Origin: Gracilibacillus ureilyticus
GTDB lineage: Bacteria; Bacillota; Bacilli; Bacillales; Amphibacillaceae
Direction of reading: 5' to 3'
Assembly: GCF_900111195.1 (NCBI RefSeq)
Contig: NZ_FOGL01000009.1
Span: 84,979-148,978, forward strand
Length of the DNA stretch: 64,000 bases
Below are positions 1 through 8,865 of the stretch, one piece after another. Each line of letters begins with the position of its first letter. Position 1 is the first letter of the stretch. The translations under genes were made by a program, and so were the position numbers. The notes below the pieces were generated by a model, which was not told where the DNA came from, searched no databases, and saw nothing but the letters and a program-made list of their open reading frames with translations.

Positions 1-917
1 AAAATTCCCGGAGAATTATTTAATATTTGCAATCGATTCGTTATTTTTGCCTGCTTCAGCCCTTTTAACATTGCATCCTGCCTTATTGACCAGCCCTTTT
101 CCATAAGCAAATGTAAAACCATGAGTGCTAGAGCTGCATTCTCTGCCTGATGCTTGCCTATCATCGTTATTTCTGCGGGAATTTCGGTTTGATAGCTGAA
201 AACGAACTGTTGGGAACTGCTGTTTACCTTCCAATCTTTTATTTGAAAATGTGTATTGAAAAAATAAATGGATGCTTCTTCTTTTGAAGCTTTTTTAAGC
301 ACTACCTCACTCGCTTCTTTGGGGAGATCGCCCACTACTACAGGAGTACCGTGTTTAATAATTCCCGCTTTGTGTGCAGCTATTTCAGCTAAACTGTTAC
401 CAAGGAAACCCATATGATCATAATCAATTGTAGTAATGACTGTTACGATTGGTTCAACCCGGTTCGTTACATCCTCTCTTCCACCCATGCATGTTTCTAT
501 TAAAGCAATATCTGTTTTTTCCAGGAAATAAAGGAGTGTCATCACCATCAGAATCTCATATTCGGATGGCGCTAAATCTAACCCATCCATCTCCCTTATA
601 ACAGGTAATAATTGATGTAAAATATCGATAAATGATTGTTCGGTAATTGTCTGGCGATTTATTCTCATATGGTCTCTAATTGTCGGCAAACCTGGTGAAA
701 CAAACGTACCTACAGTATAACCATTTGCGATTAATACTTCTTCCATGTAGGTTATGGTGGACCCTTTTCCATTTGTACCAGCCACATGAATCGTTTTTAT
801 GCGTCTTTCCGGATGACCTGTTTTTTTCAGTAAATAATCAAGACGTTCCAGTCCCGGCTTAATTCCCAGTTTCCTTCTTGAGTCAAAAAATAATTCAGCT
901 TCCTGAAATGTTTTCAT
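1..917 (-). CDS. folC: Folylpolyglutamate synthase / dihydrofolate synthase, C-terminus off the window
   Basis: Adds glutamates to folates (and glutamate to dihydropteroate) in the cytoplasm using ATP. The frame is open from the left edge to an ATG at 917, about 305 of the roughly 430 residues usual for the family. The N-terminus has the Mur-ligase-type P-loop GTNGKGS at residues 48-53, and a TCMGGR.D motif follows near residue 150. An in-frame ATG at 953 would add 12 residues but has no ribosome site, while the 917 start has a weak GAAGAAG. In B. subtilis folC also follows valS. The missing end lies outside the window and there is no sign of damage. Confidence 0.93.
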   Translation of the reverse strand, partial: MKTFQEAELFFDSRRKLGIKPGLERLDYLLKKTGHPERRIKTIHVAGTNGKGSTITYMEEVLIANGYTVGTFVSPGLPTIRDHMRINRQTITEQSFIDILHQLLPVIREMDGLDLAPSEYEILMVMTLLYFLEKTDIALIETCMGGREDVTNRVEPIVTVITTIDYDHMGFLGNSLAEIAAHKAGIIKHGTPVVVGDLPKEASEVVLKKASKEEASIYFFNTHFQIKDWKVNSSSQQFVFSYQTEIPAEITMIGKHQAENAALALMVLHLLMEKGWSIRQDAMLKGLKQAKITNRLQILNNSPGI

Positions 918-992
918 CTTCTTCACACTTTCTTCGTTTGATTTTCTGTCCATTAACGGTATGATACAATGAGGAACAAAAAAGGGGAGATC

Positions 993-1886
993 ATGATGAA
1001 CGGGTGGGTTATTTATAATGGCCATCTTGCAGGAGATGCGTTTCTGCAATTTCCAGAACAGGTAAAAAAAACAGGGAAACAGAAAAATATAAAAATCGAG
1101 CTTGTTGCCAACAATCATCTACGTAATAAACTGACTAATGACGGGATACTTCTTGAGCATATAAAAGGATGGGAATTACCTTCATTTGTTATCTTTCATG
1201 ATAAAGATATTGCACTTGCACGTCAATTAGAGTTACTTGGTATTCCCGTTTACAACAGTGCTCAAAGTGTTGAATTATGTGATAATAAAGTACTAATGTA
1301 CCAGCAATTAGCTAAAAACCAGTTAAATATTCCTCAAACAGTAATAGCACCTAAAATTTTTGCCAATACATCAGCACTGGATCTTGAACCATTCATTCAA
1401 CTCGCTGAGAGTTTCAGCTATCCGTTTGTCATAAAAGAAGGGTTCGGGTCATTTGGGGAACAAGTTTACCTTGTCCATAACGAAAAAGAATACATGGAGA
1501 AAGTAAAACAGATTTATGACAGACCTTTTGTTTTACAAGAATTTATAGAATCGAGTTATGGAAAAGACATTCGGATCTTCGTCGCAGGGGATATGGTTGC
1601 AGCAGCGTTACAACGGAGCTCTGCCACAGACTTCCGTGCAAATGTCCACCTTGGCAGCAATGTAGAGAAATATGAGGCCACTTTACAGGAAGCAGAATTG
1701 GCATTAAAAGCAGCCAAGGCGGTCGGTGCATCCTATTGCGGTGTGGACTTATTGTTCGGAAGAGACGGGGAACCAGTTGTTTGTGAAGTAAATACGAACG
1801 CCCATGTCGCTAATATTTTGAAGCATACCGGAGTGAATGTTGCTGAGCCGATTCTTGAACATATTATTTCAGAAATTACACAATAG
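993..1886 (+). CDS. RimK-type ATP-grasp ligase, unknown substrate
   Basis: About 297 residues with an ATP-grasp fold of the RimK/LysX kind. A nucleotide-binding stretch (PFVIKEGFGSFGEQVYLV) lies mid-protein, followed by FVLQEF and DIRIFVAGD. The metal-binding end reads GVDLLFGRDGEPVVCEVNTNAH. Such enzymes join an amino acid or peptide carboxylate to an amine by way of an acyl phosphate; the substrate cannot be read from the sequence. AAAGGGGAGA at 981-990 favours the ATG pair at 993/996 over the upstream ATG at 969. The gene is divergent from folC and converges on valS across a shared terminator. Confidence 0.8.
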   Translation: MMNGWVIYNGHLAGDAFLQFPEQVKKTGKQKNIKIELVANNHLRNKLTNDGILLEHIKGWELPSFVIFHDKDIALARQLELLGIPVYNSAQSVELCDNKVLMYQQLAKNQLNIPQTVIAPKIFANTSALDLEPFIQLAESFSYPFVIKEGFGSFGEQVYLVHNEKEYMEKVKQIYDRPFVLQEFIESSYGKDIRIFVAGDMVAAALQRSSATDFRANVHLGSNVEKYEATLQEAELALKAAKAVGASYCGVDLLFGRDGEPVVCEVNTNAHVANILKHTGVNVAEPILEHIISEITQ

Positions 1887-1928
1887 AAAAAGCGGGACAA
1901 ATCATCTTACTGATCGTCCCGCTTTTTT
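1887..1928. terminator. Bidirectional intrinsic terminator
   Basis: AAAAAGCGGGAC and GTCCCGCTTTTTT form an 8-9 bp stem with A- and T-tracts on both sides. It lies between the convergent ATP-grasp gene and valS and would serve both. Confidence 0.9.
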
Positions 1929-1940
1929 ATTATGGCTGCA

Positions 1941-4598
1941 TTACCCTTGTAATTCGGAAATACGTGCCTTCACTCTTTCTCGTTTATCGATATAATCTTT
2001 TTGTTTCGCTTTCTCAGCTTCTACCACTTGTTCTGGTGCCTTTTTCACAAAACCTTCATTTGATAGTTTCTTTTCCACTCGTTCGACTTCTTTATTCCAT
2101 TTATCTAATTCCGCTTCCAGTCTTGCAACTTCTTTGTCCACATCAATTAATCCTTCCAGTGGTAAGAAGATCTCCGCACCTGTCACAACTGCAGACATTG
2201 CTTTTTCTGGTGCCTGAATGTTCGTATCAATTGTAAGCTCACTCGGATTACAGAAACGATCAATATAAACCCGATTCTCTTCCAATTTAGCTCGACCATC
2301 CTCATCACTTGCCTGGATCAGAATAGGAATTTCCTTGGACAATGGTGTATCAACTTCTGCTCGGATATTTCGTACAGAACGAATGATTGCAACAAGCTGC
2401 TTCATAATATCAGATGCTTCATCGTTTGACAGTTCTCCATTTACCTTCGGCCAGCTCGCAAGAACGATGGATTCTCCTTCATGTGGAAGCTGTTGCCAAA
2501 TCTCTTCCGTAACGAACGGCATAAACGGATGCAGCATACGCATCGTATGATCAAGGACATATGCCAGTACAGAGCGTGTCGTTAATTTCGCTTCTTCATC
2601 TTCTCCGTACAGTGGCAGTTTAGCCATCTCAATATACCAGTCACAGAAATCATCCCAGATAAAGTTATACAAGTAACGTCCCGCTTCACCAAATTCATAT
2701 TTATCAACGTTTCTCGTAACCTGCTCAATTGTTTCATTAAGACGTGTTAAGATCCAGTGATCTGCTACTGATTTCTTGCCAGTAAGATCTATTTGCTCAA
2801 ATTTCAGACCATTCATATTCATTAAAGCAAAACGGGAGGCATTCCATATTTTATTAACGAAATTCCATGTTGATTCAACCTTTTCCCATTGGAAGCGTAG
2901 ATCCTGTCCAGGGCTTGAGCCTGTTGAAAGGAAGTAGCGCAGTGAATCCGCTCCGTATTTCTCAATTACTTCCATCGGGTCTACTCCATTACCTAGAGAC
3001 TTACTCATTTTTCGGCCTTCGGCATCACGAACAAGGCCGTGGATTAATACATCTTTAAATGGGCGTTTCCCATTAAATTCTTTGGATTGGAAAATCATTC
3101 TCGCTACCCAGAAAAAGATAATATCATAACCTGTAACAAGCGCATTTGTCGGGAAGAAATGTTTGAAATCTTCATCTTCCGTATTTGGCCAGTTTAATGT
3201 CGAAAATGGCCATAATGCAGACGAGAACCATGTGTCTAATACATCTGTATCCTGTTCCCAGTTTTCCAGATCTTCCGGTGCTTCTTTGCCTACATACACT
3301 TCTCCTGTTTCCTTGTGATACCATGCAGGAATTCGGTGGCCCCACCATAATTGACGGGAAATACACCAATCGCGGATATTTTCCATCCAGCGTAAATATG
3401 TTTTCTCAAAACGGTCAGGAACAAAATGTACTTTTTCTTCATCAGAGCCTTGCTGCATCGCAACTGCATTATCAGCAAGTGGCTGCATTCTTACAAACCA
3501 TTGTGTGGATAAATATGGTTCAACTACTGCCCCGCTTCGTTCTGAGTGACCAACAGAGTGCATGTGTTCTTCAATTTTAAATAATACGCCTTCGTCTTGC
3601 AGATCTTTAACGATTTGTTTACGGCATTCAAAACGGTCAAGACCTTGATATTTACCAGCATTATCATTCATAGTGCCATCTTCATTCATAACAAGCACTC
3701 GTTCCAAGCTGTGACGGTTACCGATCTCAAAATCATTTGGATCGTGTGCTGGTGTGATTTTTACCGCACCTGAACCAAACTCCATATCAACATAGTCGTC
3801 TGCAACAATCTCGATTTCACGGCCGACAATTGGTAACTTTACTTTTTTACCGATTAAATGTTTGTAACGCTCATCTTCCGGGTGTACTGCTACTGCTGTA
3901 TCTCCAAGCATAGTCTCAGGACGGGTTGTAGCAATTTCTATATATCCGCTTCCGTCAGCAAGAGGATACTTCATATGATAAAAATTTCCCTGAACATCTT
4001 TGTAGATTACTTCAATATCAGAAAGTGCTGTCTTCGTAGCAGGATCCCAGTTAATGATATATTCACCACGGTAAATAAGACCTTTTTCATACAATTTTAC
4101 AAATACTTCTTTTACCGCTTCTGAAAGACCTTCATCCAAGGTAAAGCGTTCCCGAGAATAGTCTAAGCCAAGTCCCAGTTTAGCCCATTGCTTGCGGATA
4201 AATCCTGCGTATTCTTCCTTCCAGTCCCATGCTTTTTCTAAAAATTTTTCACGTCCAAGGTCATATCTGCTGGTGCCTTGCTCACGTAATTTTTCTTCGA
4301 CTTTTGCCTGTGTAGCAATCCCTGCATGGTCCATTCCCGGCAGGTACAGCACATCATATCCTTGCATACGTTTAATTCTTGTAATAATGTCCTGCAATGT
4401 CGTATCCCATGCATGCCCAATGTGAAGTTTCCCTGTTACGTTTGGCGGCGGGATAACAATCGTAAATGGTTCTTTATCCAGATTTCTTTCCGCTTCAAAA
4501 AACTTCCCATTCACCCAGTAATCATAGCGGCCCTTTTCCACAGCGGTCGGGTCATATTTGGGTGGTAAATTCACTTCATTTTGCTCTTGTTCTGACAT
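1941..4598 (-). CDS. valS: Valine--tRNA ligase
   Basis: Charges tRNA-Val. At 885 residues it has the normal length. Class I signatures are HIGH at residues 59-62 (after PPPNVTGKL) and KMSKS at 530-534. The editing (CP1) domain lies between them, with [10 protein letters not shown] near 225. The last 70 residues form the Glu/Lys-rich coiled coil typical of ValRS. The ATG at 4598 follows an AAAGGAGG site. Transcription starts far upstream, since a T-box leader precedes the gene; folC is next downstream after an intervening plus-strand gene. Confidence 0.98.
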   Translation of the reverse strand: MSEQEQNEVNLPPKYDPTAVEKGRYDYWVNGKFFEAERNLDKEPFTIVIPPPNVTGKLHIGHAWDTTLQDIITRIKRMQGYDVLYLPGMDHAGIATQAKVEEKLREQGTSRYDLGREKFLEKAWDWKEEYAGFIRKQWAKLGLGLDYSRERFTLDEGLSEAVKEVFVKLYEKGLIYRGEYIINWDPATKTALSDIEVIYKDVQGNFYHMKYPLADGSGYIEIATTRPETMLGDTAVAVHPEDERYKHLIGKKVKLPIVGREIEIVADDYVDMEFGSGAVKITPAHDPNDFEIGNRHSLERVLVMNEDGTMNDNAGKYQGLDRFECRKQIVKDLQDEGVLFKIEEHMHSVGHSERSGAVVEPYLSTQWFVRMQPLADNAVAMQQGSDEEKVHFVPDRFEKTYLRWMENIRDWCISRQLWWGHRIPAWYHKETGEVYVGKEAPEDLENWEQDTDVLDTWFSSALWPFSTLNWPNTEDEDFKHFFPTNALVTGYDIIFFWVARMIFQSKEFNGKRPFKDVLIHGLVRDAEGRKMSKSLGNGVDPMEVIEKYGADSLRYFLSTGSSPGQDLRFQWEKVESTWNFVNKIWNASRFALMNMNGLKFEQIDLTGKKSVADHWILTRLNETIEQVTRNVDKYEFGEAGRYLYNFIWDDFCDWYIEMAKLPLYGEDEEAKLTTRSVLAYVLDHTMRMLHPFMPFVTEEIWQQLPHEGESIVLASWPKVNGELSNDEASDIMKQLVAIIRSVRNIRAEVDTPLSKEIPILIQASDEDGRAKLEENRVYIDRFCNPSELTIDTNIQAPEKAMSAVVTGAEIFLPLEGLIDVDKEVARLEAELDKWNKEVERVEKKLSNEGFVKKAPEQVVEAEKAKQKDYIDKRERVKARISELQG

Positions 4599-4629
4599 AT
4601 TATAATTCCTCCTTTTAGGAAATATTTAA

Positions 4630-4910
4630 TTTTTCCAGGATACAAAAAATCCTTCTCATCCCTATTAAAAAGGACGAAAAGGATTTATTTTCCGTGGTAC
4701 CACCTTATTTTATAAGCAGAATATTCTGCATATACACTCATTAACGAGATAACGGGTCAACCGGCTTTACCTACTATCCGTTCAGTAAAGCTGCTTCAGA
4801 GGCTACCTTCCTGCACCATTTTTTCGAAAAAACCTTCCAGCCTGCGGGTTTTTCTCTCTGCCGATAAGTATGCAGTACTCTTCCTCGTCATTGCATCAAG
4901 CAATTTGATT
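4630..4910 (-). promoter_or_regulatory. T-box leader of valS, specifier GUA (Val)
   Basis: Read on the minus strand, the leader has a long stem I with an AGAGAG (GA) motif, then GGAAGGTAGCC with GUA (4804-4806) in the specifier position. The highly conserved AAGGTGGTACCACGG T-box follows at about 4691-4705. A terminator (AAATCCTTTTCGTCC / GGGATGAGAAGGATTTTTT) follows directly. Uncharged tRNA-Val should pair with the specifier and T-box and stop the terminator forming. The specifier was assigned by eye and agrees with the downstream gene. Confidence 0.92.
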
Positions 4911-4956
4911 ATATGTTATTTTATCCATAAAAACGCAGAAACGTCAAGAAAATTTG

Positions 4957-5733
4957 TTATTTTAATTGTGCTCTTTTGTTGAAAAATGTTTGATAACCAA
5001 AATGAAGAAAGATGATGACAGATAAAGATACACTTCCTGTGATACCCAGCATTATCGCAATCTGATACTTAATCGCATCGAGCGGACTTGCTCCTGACAG
5101 GATAACACCTGTCATCATACCAGGTAAAAAAACTATTCCCATTCCAACCATACTGTTTATAGTTGGCAGAATCGCTGAGTCGAATGCATTATTAACAATT
5201 CCTTTTGATGCCTGATTCGGATCAGCGCCAAGCATTAATGCAGCTTCGACTTCTTTTTTTCGGGAAGAAAAGCCTTCTATTAATGCACCAACACCAAGAG
5301 TAATACCTGTCATTGAATTACCAATCAACATCCCCGCAATTGGAATAAAATAACGCGGGTCATACCATGGCGAAAACTGAACGACAATAAAATCAAAATA
5401 GATAAAGGCGAACAATGTACCTGAAACCATGGAAACGGCAATGATCTTTTTTAGTGAAGTGTTCATTTCTTTTTTTGTTCGTTTAAAAATATTATACACT
5501 GCAAAAGTTTCCATCAGTAAAATAACAATGACTGAGTAAATCCAGTTTTCATTCTCAAAAATGAACATGAGAACATATCCTACTAGGACTAACTGAATCG
5601 TCATCCTTAGTGTGGCTATAACAATTTCCTTTTCACGCGGGATTTTACGCCATCGGACAATTGCAAGGAGGATGAGAATGAATATATAGGCAGAAACCAG
5701 CTGCCATAAGGTAATATCGAGCATTTCATTCAT
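4957..5733 (-). CDS. fetB: FetB-type (UPF0014) ABC transporter permease
   Basis: Membrane partner of the ATPase encoded just upstream. It has 258 residues with about six to seven hydrophobic segments and the UPF0014 signatures IAGMLIGNSMTG and FDSAILPTINSMVGMGIVFLPGMMTG. E. coli FetAB is proposed to export iron during oxidative stress. The substrate here is inferred from family only. The start at 5733 lies two bases beyond the fetA stop behind GAGGGGA, so translation is probably coupled. No terminator is visible before the valS T-box leader. Confidence 0.85.
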   Translation of the reverse strand: MNEMLDITLWQLVSAYIFILILLAIVRWRKIPREKEIVIATLRMTIQLVLVGYVLMFIFENENWIYSVIVILLMETFAVYNIFKRTKKEMNTSLKKIIAVSMVSGTLFAFIYFDFIVVQFSPWYDPRYFIPIAGMLIGNSMTGITLGVGALIEGFSSRKKEVEAALMLGADPNQASKGIVNNAFDSAILPTINSMVGMGIVFLPGMMTGVILSGASPLDAIKYQIAIMLGITGSVSLSVIIFLHFGYQTFFNKRAQLK

Positions 5734-5735
5734 AA

Positions 5736-6368
5736 TTACGTCCCCTCACTTACAAGTATGTCATTCATATAAAAAATCTCATCAGCGTATTTTTCTGCCA
5801 CTTCTTTGGAGTGTGTAACAAAGACTGCTGTTTTATCGCGTTCCCTTAATTGATTGGTAAACAGATCCATTACAAGCGTTTCTGTCTCTACGTCAAGTGC
5901 AGAAGTTGGTTCATCTAACAAATATACCTCTGCATCCATTAAAAGAACACGCCCAAAGGCAACCCGCTGTTTCTCACCGCCTGATAATTTATCCGCCTCA
6001 TCCTCCAATTGTTTCCCAAGTCGTAATGCGTTTAACAGTTCGCCCAACTTCTGGTCACTGGTTTCTTCTTTCCCTGAAAATTTCCTGCCGATTAAAAGAT
6101 TATCACGAACAGTACCTTCGAACATGACAGCATCCTGTCCCAGCATGACGACTTCTTTACGTAAATCTACAGGGTCATAGCTGCTTATTTCTTGGTTTTT
6201 ATATAAAACTTCCCCGCTATCTTGTGTTAACATACCGTTTAGCATCTTTAATAATGTGGATTTGCCACTACCACTCTCACCAAATAAGCAGCACACTCTT
6301 TGACCGGGGATGCTAAAGTTTTCTATATGTAAAATATCCTTAAATTGGACATGACGGAGTTGAAACAT
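5736..6368 (-). CDS. fetA: FetA-type ABC transporter ATPase
   Basis: ATP-binding subunit of 210 residues paired with the FetB-type permease. Walker A GESGSGKST is at residues 30-38, the signature LSGGEKQRVAFGR is mid-protein, and Walker B YLLDEPTSALD is followed by the switch histidine in VFVTHS. The frame is open further upstream (to 6416). The ATG at 6368 is preferred because GGGGAGG lies 9 bases before it and the protein then begins like other members (MFQLRHV). It forms a two-gene operon with fetB. Confidence 0.87.
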   Translation of the reverse strand: MFQLRHVQFKDILHIENFSIPGQRVCCLFGESGSGKSTLLKMLNGMLTQDSGEVLYKNQEISSYDPVDLRKEVVMLGQDAVMFEGTVRDNLLIGRKFSGKEETSDQKLGELLNALRLGKQLEDEADKLSGGEKQRVAFGRVLLMDAEVYLLDEPTSALDVETETLVMDLFTNQLRERDKTAVFVTHSKEVAEKYADEIFYMNDILVSEGT

Positions 6369-6454
6369 CCCTCTGCACCTCCCCTGTTTAGCAATAGTAT
6401 GTACCAACCTTTTCAATACAATGTAGCAACTAAATATAAATACGTTAACAGCAC

Positions 6455-6492
6455 AATAATCCGAACTATTAACTGAAAATAGTCCGGATTAT
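6455..6492. terminator. Inverted repeat, possible weak terminator
   Basis: AATAATCCG-A-ACTATT pairs with AATAGT-C-CGGATTATT, nearly perfect over 15 bp. It lies between the FetA gene and the small membrane gene. There is no clear T-tract on either side, so a terminator role is only likely. Confidence 0.45.
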
Positions 6493-6539
6493 TCGCCTTT
6501 TATGATCATCATTCAGTCATTGAATTTAGCTTCAATAGA

Positions 6540-6638
6540 TTAGCGGAAATCACGCTTGTCTTCCAATTTTCTTGATACAAAAACATAGGCAATCGTTGCA
6601 GCAACAGTTAATAATGTATAAAATAACGTATTCTTCAC
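6540..6638 (-). CDS. Small membrane protein, 32 residues, unknown
   Basis: A GTG at 6638 follows GAGGAGGT at good spacing and opens a 32-residue frame. It begins MKNTLFYTLL and has one hydrophobic helix (about residues 4-22) followed by a charged tail (RKLEDKRDFR). It lies 16 bases downstream of the NADH dehydrogenase stop in the same direction, so it is probably cotranscribed with it. I do not recognise the family. The strong ribosome site and membrane-helix layout are the only evidence that it is real. Confidence 0.6.
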   Translation of the reverse strand: MKNTLFYTLLTVAATIAYVFVSRKLEDKRDFR

Positions 6639-6654
6639 CTAAATACCTCCTCTA

Positions 6655-7866
6655 TTAAAATGGTCGGAATTTACCTTTTTTCAGGACAAATGCCGGGCCG
6701 CCAACCATAAATAAGTAACGATCATCTATAACATGTTTCATGATTTTTGCCTGCATTCCATATATCTTGTGACCCTCGAAAATGGATCCCATTGCTTCAC
6801 TGCCACCCAATGATGCAACAGTACCCTTGTTATCGTAGACAAATTCCTGCAAGGTTCCACCGAAAATTAGTGTGCGGATATTATGTGCACATACATCTGC
6901 TTCCTGTATCGCAATCTGGGCTGTTGCAGGGTATGGTTTTCCTGTTTCTTTATTCGTAACCCATGCACAGTCACCAAGTATAAATACATCATCATAACCT
7001 GGTGCACGTAGCATCGGATCAACGTTCACTCTACCTTTCGTTAGCTCGAACCCAGCTTCGCCGACAATCCGATTCGCTTGTACACCACCAGTCCAGACAA
7101 ATGTACCTGCCTTAATTTCTTCTTTGTCATCCCCAACAATTATCGCATCTTTTTTCACTTCTTTAATCATTGTTGATGTACGGATATCTACACCTCTTCT
7201 TGTTAATGATTCTTTCGCATACTCAATTAAATCGAGATCGAAACCTGGCAAAATAGTAGGGGCAGCCTCAATATTAATGATCTTCACACGATGTCTGGGA
7301 ATATCATATTTTTTACATAATAGCGGTACGCGCTCAGCAAGCTCTCCAGCAAACTCAATTCCGGTAAAACCTGCACCACCTACAATTATTGTTAACATGT
7401 CATCAGACGGGTTTTCTTCTGTTTTATAACGGGAAAACTGATATTCAATATGGTCTCGAATCATTCTGCTTTTATCAACTGTCTGAATCGTAAAGGCATG
7501 TTCCATTCCCGGTATACCGAATGTGGCTTTTTCAAACCCTAAACCAATCACTAAATAGTCGTAATCTAAAGTGCTGTTTTCTAATTCGACTTGTTTATTG
7601 TCTGTATTAATCTTTTTCACAATATCTTGGACAAAATTTACTCTTCTTGTATTAATCACATCAGAGATCATAATACGAGAACGGTTGACATCAATAGTTC
7701 CAGCGGCTACTTCATGAAGCCATGTTGTCTGATAATGATAATTATGTTTGTTGACAAGCGTTATTTCTACTTCCTCTGGGGCAAATTGTTGTAATAATCG
7801 TTTGGTTGTCATGATGCCTGCGTATCCTGCACCAAGTACGACAATACGCGGAATAGTAGTTGTCAA
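6655..7866 (-). CDS. Type II NADH dehydrogenase (NDH-2), YumB-like
   Basis: Membrane-associated flavoprotein that passes electrons from NADH to menaquinone without pumping protons. It has 403 residues with two dinucleotide-binding folds: VVLGAGYAG at residues 9-17 for FAD and IIVGGAGFTGIEFAGEL near 160-177 for NADH. FILGDCAWV and the ATAQIAIQEA stretch form the C-terminal FAD/quinone region. The length and motifs resemble the B. subtilis paralogues YumB/YutJ/Ndh; which one cannot be settled here. A small membrane protein gene follows closely. Confidence 0.9.
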   Translation of the reverse strand: MTTTIPRIVVLGAGYAGIMTTKRLLQQFAPEEVEITLVNKHNYHYQTTWLHEVAAGTIDVNRSRIMISDVINTRRVNFVQDIVKKINTDNKQVELENSTLDYDYLVIGLGFEKATFGIPGMEHAFTIQTVDKSRMIRDHIEYQFSRYKTEENPSDDMLTIIVGGAGFTGIEFAGELAERVPLLCKKYDIPRHRVKIINIEAAPTILPGFDLDLIEYAKESLTRRGVDIRTSTMIKEVKKDAIIVGDDKEEIKAGTFVWTGGVQANRIVGEAGFELTKGRVNVDPMLRAPGYDDVFILGDCAWVTNKETGKPYPATAQIAIQEADVCAHNIRTLIFGGTLQEFVYDNKGTVASLGGSEAMGSIFEGHKIYGMQAKIMKHVIDDRYLFMVGGPAFVLKKGKFRPF

Positions 7867-8001
7867 TTTCTGTCATCCTTCCTTTTTAGAAGATTTCATT
7901 GCTATCATAGGCTAGTTTCTCTTATTCATACTATCAATATGTATGATTTCTATTCAGTATAGCAAATACATGGCAGGACTTCCATTAATGACATTTCAAA
8001 C

Positions 8002-8052
8002 AAAAAAGCTCCATTCATGGTAACCATCTAAAATGATTGCCGTGAATGGAAC
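8002..8052 (-). terminator. Intrinsic terminator of the SinI-like gene
   Basis: On the minus strand TTCCATTCACGG pairs with CCATGAATGGA and is followed by GCTTTTTTG. It lies about 55 bases beyond the stop of the SinI-like gene, which suggests a single-gene transcript. Confidence 0.8.
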
Positions 8053-8105
8053 ATCAAGGATCCAGCCAAAAGTTACAATATATTTATAAAAAACAAATGA
8101 TAACA

Positions 8106-8246
8106 CTAACCGATTTCCGTAACTTTTAATTTCTCCTGTTCTTTCTTAATAAAATTTTTAACTTCTGTCAAAGTTATGCCAGCCTCTTTGGCCTGTAGGA
8201 GTAAATAGACCCATTCATGATCCAGTTGTACAATTTTATTCATCAT
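8106..8246 (-). CDS. SinI/SlrA-like small antirepressor
   Basis: A 46-residue protein missing from most length-filtered gene calls. It carries a SinI-domain core (LDHEWVYLLLQAKEAGITLTEVKNFI, given here in pieces: LDHEWVYLLL at 8-17, QAKEAGIT at 18-25, LTEVKNFI at 26-33). This matches the pattern of B. subtilis SinI (LDQEWVELM..AKEANIS). SinI and SlrA bind SinR through this helical unit and release repression of biofilm matrix genes. GGGAGG lies 6 bases before the ATG at 8246; 8243 is an alternative. No sinR is in the window. The leader upstream reads as a c-di-GMP riboswitch. Confidence 0.82.
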   Translation of the reverse strand: MMNKIVQLDHEWVYLLLQAKEAGITLTEVKNFIKKEQEKLKVTEIG

Positions 8247-8273
8247 TCTCTTCCTCCCAAAATACCTATATGT

Positions 8274-8367
8274 ATTCCAGGCAGTTCAGCCATCCGGCAA
8301 AATATCAGCATACCGGACCTGTAACTTTGCGTCCCTATTTTACAATAGGTTTGCCATTGTCTGAAAT
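8274..8367 (-). promoter_or_regulatory. Cyclic di-GMP-I (GEMM-I) riboswitch
   Basis: On the minus strand P1 is ATTTCAG/CTGGAAT (8367-8361 with 8280-8274). Then come GGCAAACC, the hairpin CCTATT-GTAA-AATAGG, the core GGGACGCAAAG, and ATGGCTGAACTGCC closing the fold. These are the conserved GEMM-I blocks in the right order. The domain ends about 28 bases before the ATG of the SinI-like gene and 15 bases before its ribosome site, with no terminator in between. Control of translation is therefore more likely than of transcription. Confidence 0.88.
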
Positions 8368-8603
8368 TTTTTCTCTTTATTAGCAGTGCAAAGCATCCTT
8401 GAGTTAGTCATTTTCTGCATATTCCCTCAAACAAACAACAGCTAATTTCCTTTATCACTAGTTATATTGGCACACCCCCGCTAAATTGTGAAATTGCTCG
8501 GAAATTATCTACTATAATTTGTCAACTTATATTTATATATTCTACATTAGTCTCGAATACCCTTTTTTTACTTCAACTTTTATCCTGATAAATGAATAAA
8601 TTG
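8368..8603. other. Intergenic stretch, no gene seen
   Basis: AT-rich sequence upstream of the riboswitch. A TTGACA occurs on the minus strand near 8519-8524 but I see no matching -10 element at normal spacing. No open frame with a ribosome site was found on either strand. Confidence 0.5.
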
Positions 8604-8632
8604 CACAAATTTAAGCATTTTCGCATAAAATA
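8604..8632 (+). promoter_or_regulatory. Possible sigma-K-type promoter
   Basis: CACA (8604-8607) and CATAAAATA (8624-8632) are 16 bp apart, matching the relaxed sigma-K pattern AC-16-CATAnnnTA. It lies 45 bases before the 62-residue membrane protein gene. AT-rich sequence makes chance matches common. Confidence 0.35.
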
Positions 8633-8676
8633 AACCAATGATGGATTACCAATCATATTTGCTGTGAGGTGATTAT

Positions 8677-8865
8677 ATGGGCAGGTATTACCGTTACCGA
8701 CTACCGCCATGGGCACGGGAATGTATTATCATTTGTGAGAAATCTATCTTGCCGATCGTGATTTTCCAATCCGTAAGAACTATTTTTATCCCAACAACCT
8801 TTGATGTATTGTTACTTGGTATATTAATAGGTATCCTTATTGCATTCCAGCTAGAATGGTTCTAA
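8677..8865 (+). CDS. Small membrane protein, 62 residues, unknown
   Basis: Begins MGRYYRYRLPPWARE, an aromatic and basic N-terminus. Two hydrophobic stretches follow (about residues 17-35 and 42-60), giving a likely hairpin in the membrane. GAGGTGAT at good spacing supports the ATG at 8677. It converges on ysxE, overlapping its end by four bases. A possible sigma-K-type promoter and the ysxE-spoVID neighbours hint at a role in sporulation. I do not recognise the family. Confidence 0.7.
   Translation: MGRYYRYRLPPWARECIIICEKSILPIVIFQSVRTIFIPTTFDVLLLGILIGILIAFQLEWF

Noticed and set aside
3185..3580. 131-residue plus-strand frame opposite valS
   Set aside because: Antisense shadow of a well-conserved gene, no ribosome site.
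8519..8545. TTGACA as sigma-A promoter of the riboswitch transcript
   Set aside because: No acceptable -10 at 16-18 bp; I could not support a promoter.
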